From Candidatus Woesebacteria bacterium (lineage in GTDB: Bacteria > Patescibacteriota > Microgenomatia > UBA8517 > UBA10165), in contig NZCP01000001.1 of assembly GCA_002686465.1 (NCBI GenBank), positions 1 through 15,011 of the forward strand: a DNA stretch of 15,011 nucleotides, read 5' to 3'. The notes beneath the pieces were generated by a model. That model ran no database searches. It worked only from the letters and a program-made list of their open reading frames with translations, and had not been told where the DNA came from. Positions 12,265-15,011 of the stretch are shown here, in pieces (position 1 is the stretch's first letter; each line of letters starts with the position of its first letter). The position numbers and the translations under genes were made by a program.

Positions 12265-14586
12265 ATGGCAAACACTGACCCGACTCGCGAGTCATTAAAA
12301 AAATCCCGGCTCTCCCAACTGAAGCAGGTAGAAGAAACAGATAACAAAAACCAGCCCCATTTTGCCAAAATCTGGCAAAAGATTTCTGTTCCCCAATTCA
12401 TTAAACAAAGGCCACGTCTGGCTTTTGTTGTAGTAGGATTTTTCCTACTTTTTGTTTATTTTTTCTGGGGATTACCACTACCAACTCAGCTTACTTCAGA
12501 GAGCCGAAATCCAGTCTCAACCCAAATACTCGACCGGAATGGAAAACTAATTTATGAGCTTTTTGAAGAAAAAAGACGAACCCCGATTAAATTAGACGAA
12601 CTACCCTTGTATGTAGCCCAAGCAACGATTTCTATTGAAGACAAAGATTTCTACAAACATCCTGGGTTCTCCCCTGTTGGAATTGGCCGAGCCATTTTGC
12701 GAATCACTACCCGCCAAAAGCTAGAAGGTGGTTCAACAATAACCCAACAATTAGTCAAAACAACCCTTTTAAATCCAGAAAGAACCATCAGACGAAAGAT
12801 TCGAGAGTTTGGCTTAGCTTTAATTGTAGAAACAATCTACTCAAAAGATAGAATTCTTGAAATGTATCTAAACAACGTTCCCTACGGGGGCACTGCGTGG
12901 GGAATAGAAGCAGCTGCTCAAACCTACTTTAACAAACCTGCAAAAGAGCTAACACTTCCAGAGAGCGCCCTTCTTGCAGGACTCCCAGCAGCACCGACAC
13001 GGTTTTCTCCTTTTGGCGTGAACCCTGACCTTGCAAAAAGTAGACAGGAAAATGTCCTCCGACGCATGGTTGAGGATGGTTATATTACAGAAGAAGACGC
13101 AGAAAAAGCTCTCTCCCAAGATCTTGAATTCAGCGAACCACAAGATCTTCAAGCTCCTCACTTTGCCCTACTTGTTAAAGAACAGTTAGTTGAACTTTAT
13201 GGCCAAAACAGCGTTGAGCGAGAAGGACTAAGAGTCACAACCACTCTTGACCTTGACCTCCAAGAATTTGCTCAGGAAACGGTTTCTACCGAAATCTCTC
13301 GACTTGAACGAGCCAATGTAGGCAATGGCGCAGCACTTGTTACAAGTCCTCAAACCGGCGAGGTGTATGCAATGGTTGGGTCAAAAGATTACTTTGCTGA
13401 AGATGAGGATGGAAAGGTTAATGTCACACTTCGCCCCCGTCAGCCAGGGTCTTCAATAAAACCTTTAAATTATGCATTGGCCATTATGGATGGCAAAATT
13501 ACTCCCGCTACCCCACTTGCAGATATCCCTACTTGTTTTTCAGTAATCGGACAACCTCTTTACTGTCCGGTAAACTACGACAATACTTTCCACGGATTGG
13601 TACAGACAAGATTTGCTTTGGGAAACTCCTACAATATCCCTGCCGTACGTGTACTAACACTAAATGGAATAGAAGCGTTTGTTGAGTTTGCAAACAAGAT
13701 GGGTATTACAACTTGGGAAGATCCCTCAAACTACGGTCTCTCACTAACACTAGGTGGAGGCGAGGTAAAAATGGTTGATATGGCTGTAGCCTTTGGAGTC
13801 TTTGCAACAGGAGGAGTCAAGCAAGACCTTGTTACAATTCTTGAGGTCAGCGACTGGAAAGGTAATGTGCTGGACAAAACAGAAATCAAAGAAGGAAACC
13901 GAGTTATCCCAATGGCAGTAGCCTACCTCATTTCCCACATCCTTTTAGACAATAACGCCCGTACTGGTGCTTTTGGAGATTCGTCATATCTCGTTGTAGG
14001 AAGACATCCTGAGGTATCGGTTAAAACTGGAACGACCAATGATCGCCGAGATAACTGGACTATTGGTTACAACCCAGAAGTAGTTGTTGCTGCTTGGGTT
14101 GGGAACAACAATAACGAGCCAATGTCAGCAGTTGCATCAGGAGTAACCGGAGCTTCTCCTATTTGGAACAGGATAGTAAAACAAGCATTGGATCAGATTG
14201 AGGATGGAAAACTTGGGTCATACGACAACACACCTGAAAAACATCAACATGTTTGGCCACTAAAACCCGCAGAAGTTGTAGGTACCAACGTTTGTGCAAC
14301 CTCAGGAGCCTTACCTCCAGGACCACCGGAGGACCCGGGGTGCCCGGCAAGATTTGAGTTTTTCTTGGACGAAAACCCACCAAAAACACCACAACCACTC
14401 AATCAAGCAATATGGGTCTTTAAAGATACAGGAAAACCTGCTCCTGCAGACGCACCACCGGAACAAACAGAGGCCAGAGAACATCAAGTCGTCACTGACC
14501 CATTGGGAACAATCGTTTGTCTTGGTTGCCCTCCACAAGATTGGTCTGTGACAATAAAACCGGAAGAATTTGTCCCTTTCGAGTAA
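12265..14586 (+). CDS. Bifunctional class A penicillin-binding protein (PBP1a-like)
   Basis: A 773-residue peptidoglycan synthase with a short cytoplasmic tail, a membrane anchor at 52-70, and the active domains outside. The glycosyltransferase (GT51) domain at about 85-255 shows all motifs: E125 in EDKDFYKHPG, GGSTITQQ (155-162), RRKIREF, ILEMYLNNVPYGG and GIEAAAQTYF. The transpeptidase domain at about 350-640 has the nucleophile S396 in SSIK, SYN (455-457) and KTGT (587-590). The last 130 residues are proline-rich with five cysteines in short motifs (NVCATSG, DPGCPAR, IVCLGCPP). They match no PBP accessory domain I know and could form disulfides. The start is the ATG at 12265, set by TACAAT seven bases upstream. 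The next gene begins 78 bp downstream with its own box. Confidence 0.95.
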   Translation: MANTDPTRESLKKSRLSQLKQVEETDNKNQPHFAKIWQKISVPQFIKQRPRLAFVVVGFFLLFVYFFWGLPLPTQLTSESRNPVSTQILDRNGKLIYELFEEKRRTPIKLDELPLYVAQATISIEDKDFYKHPGFSPVGIGRAILRITTRQKLEGGSTITQQLVKTTLLNPERTIRRKIREFGLALIVETIYSKDRILEMYLNNVPYGGTAWGIEAAAQTYFNKPAKELTLPESALLAGLPAAPTRFSPFGVNPDLAKSRQENVLRRMVEDGYITEEDAEKALSQDLEFSEPQDLQAPHFALLVKEQLVELYGQNSVEREGLRVTTTLDLDLQEFAQETVSTEISRLERANVGNGAALVTSPQTGEVYAMVGSKDYFAEDEDGKVNVTLRPRQPGSSIKPLNYALAIMDGKITPATPLADIPTCFSVIGQPLYCPVNYDNTFHGLVQTRFALGNSYNIPAVRVLTLNGIEAFVEFANKMGITTWEDPSNYGLSLTLGGGEVKMVDMAVAFGVFATGGVKQDLVTILEVSDWKGNVLDKTEIKEGNRVIPMAVAYLISHILLDNNARTGAFGDSSYLVVGRHPEVSVKTGTTNDRRDNWTIGYNPEVVVAAWVGNNNNEPMSAVASGVTGASPIWNRIVKQALDQIEDGKLGSYDNTPEKHQHVWPLKPAEVVGTNVCATSGALPPGPPEDPGCPARFEFFLDENPPKTPQPLNQAIWVFKDTGKPAPADAPPEQTEAREHQVVTDPLGTIVCLGCPPQDWSVTIKPEEFVPFE

Positions 14587-14649
14587 ATTAATTAGACATC
14601 TTTCTCAACCAACCGAAATCTCCCCCTAGTATTTCGATGTGGTGCGCTG

Positions 14650-14655
14650 TAGAAT
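14650..14655 (+). promoter_or_regulatory. -10 box of the right-edge gene
   Basis: TAGAAT preceded by CTG, nine bases before the ATG at 14665. The same near-leaderless geometry recurs elsewhere in the window. Confidence 0.45.
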
Positions 14656-14664
14656 GAGCCTAAT

Positions 14665-15011
14665 ATGCCGGATTATGGGGTCACCCGGCAAGCGCCAAAT
14701 GTTAACGTAACTGCCAAAAAAGCAAAGCAATTCCTCCTCCGATCGAGGTTTCTTCTAATGTGGCTTGGTAGACCTCTCTTTTTTCTCCTGATAGCAATCA
14801 TTATTGGGTTTTTGGCAGCGATATGGATAATTGGCAAAGGGATCCTTATCGCATTTGAAAAGCTAGCGCACTGGCCCCGAAGCATCCCTAGAAAACTTCC
14901 GCCCTTGTCAAAACCCAAAATTCTGGAAGACTTACCAAGAATTCCTGTACCTTCTCTAGTACTCCCGCGCCTGCCCAATATCAACATTAGTTTTTTACTG
15001 AAACGGGTCAA
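14665..15011 (+). CDS. N-terminus of a membrane-anchored protein (runs off the right edge)
   Basis: 115 residues are visible, and the frame is open to the end of the window. A basic N-terminus (AKKAKQFLLRSRF) leads to a membrane segment at about 29-58 (MWLGRPLFFLLIAIIIGFLA). A proline-rich linker follows (PRSIPRKLPPLSKPKILEDLPRIPVPSLVLPRLP). The topology is positive-inside with the bulk probably outside. The same layout precedes the catalytic domains of many wall enzymes, and the gene follows a penicillin-binding protein, so a second PBP or glycosyltransferase is possible. No catalytic motif is reached in the window, so the function is unassigned. The start is chosen from the -10 box nine bases upstream. 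Confidence 0.65.
   Translation, partial: MPDYGVTRQAPNVNVTAKKAKQFLLRSRFLLMWLGRPLFFLLIAIIIGFLAAIWIIGKGILIAFEKLAHWPRSIPRKLPPLSKPKILEDLPRIPVPSLVLPRLPNINISFLLKRV

Overview
The window looks like chromosomal DNA of a Candidate Phyla Radiation (Patescibacteria) bacterium, most likely Microgenomates-like. This is inferred from the gene set and style, not from a database match. The supporting signs are a DUF5667-type secreted protein, a membrane-anchored TraG/VirD4-like ATPase with a small coupled partner, a class II (B12-dependent) ribonucleotide reductase, a group I intron in a Met-CAT tRNA, mostly no encoded tRNA CCA ends, dense packing, and promoters sitting almost on the start codon. TGA serves as a stop in one gene and never interrupts the others, so the code is the standard bacterial one (not the TGA=Gly code of Gracilibacteria/Absconditabacteria).

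Layout. 1-782 (minus): a 97-residue unknown protein translationally coupled to the N-terminal third of tryptophanyl-tRNA synthetase. 783-1120: two terminators and an unassigned stretch. 1123-1473 (minus): a two-tRNA unit, Met(CAT) plus a second Met(CAT), probably the initiator, split by a 202-nt group I intron. 1584-2258 (plus): an HTH protein with a possible LAGLIDADG-like core. 2255-2611 (minus): an FtsB/DivIC-like division protein. 2682-3548 (plus): a tyrosine recombinase with two altered catalytic positions. 3617-3895 (minus): the most unusual locus, an intact tRNA-Ile(UAU) embedded in a second, interrupted tRNA-Ile(UAU)-like gene. 3865-4467 (minus): a cupin protein. 4517-7224 (minus): TraG/VirD4-like ATPase and its partner. 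7242-10712 (minus): PduO-type cobalamin adenosyltransferase and class II ribonucleotide reductase. 10998-12227 (minus): DUF5667-like secreted protein and a HEPN-motif protein. 12265-14586 (plus): bifunctional class A penicillin-binding protein. 14665-15011 (plus): start of a membrane protein that runs off the window.

Functional links. The reductase needs adenosylcobalamin and the adjacent adenosyltransferase makes it, so the pair forms a salvage-dependent dNTP module. FtsB-like and PBP1-like proteins serve division and wall synthesis. The tRNA-Ile(UAU) implies AUA decoding without a lysidine-modified tRNA. Across the window, transcription-unit starts repeatedly show a TGn-extended -10 box 6-9 nt before the ATG and little or no Shine-Dalgarno sequence, which suggests leaderless mRNAs. 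The internal GTG start of the ATPase gene does have an AAAGGA.
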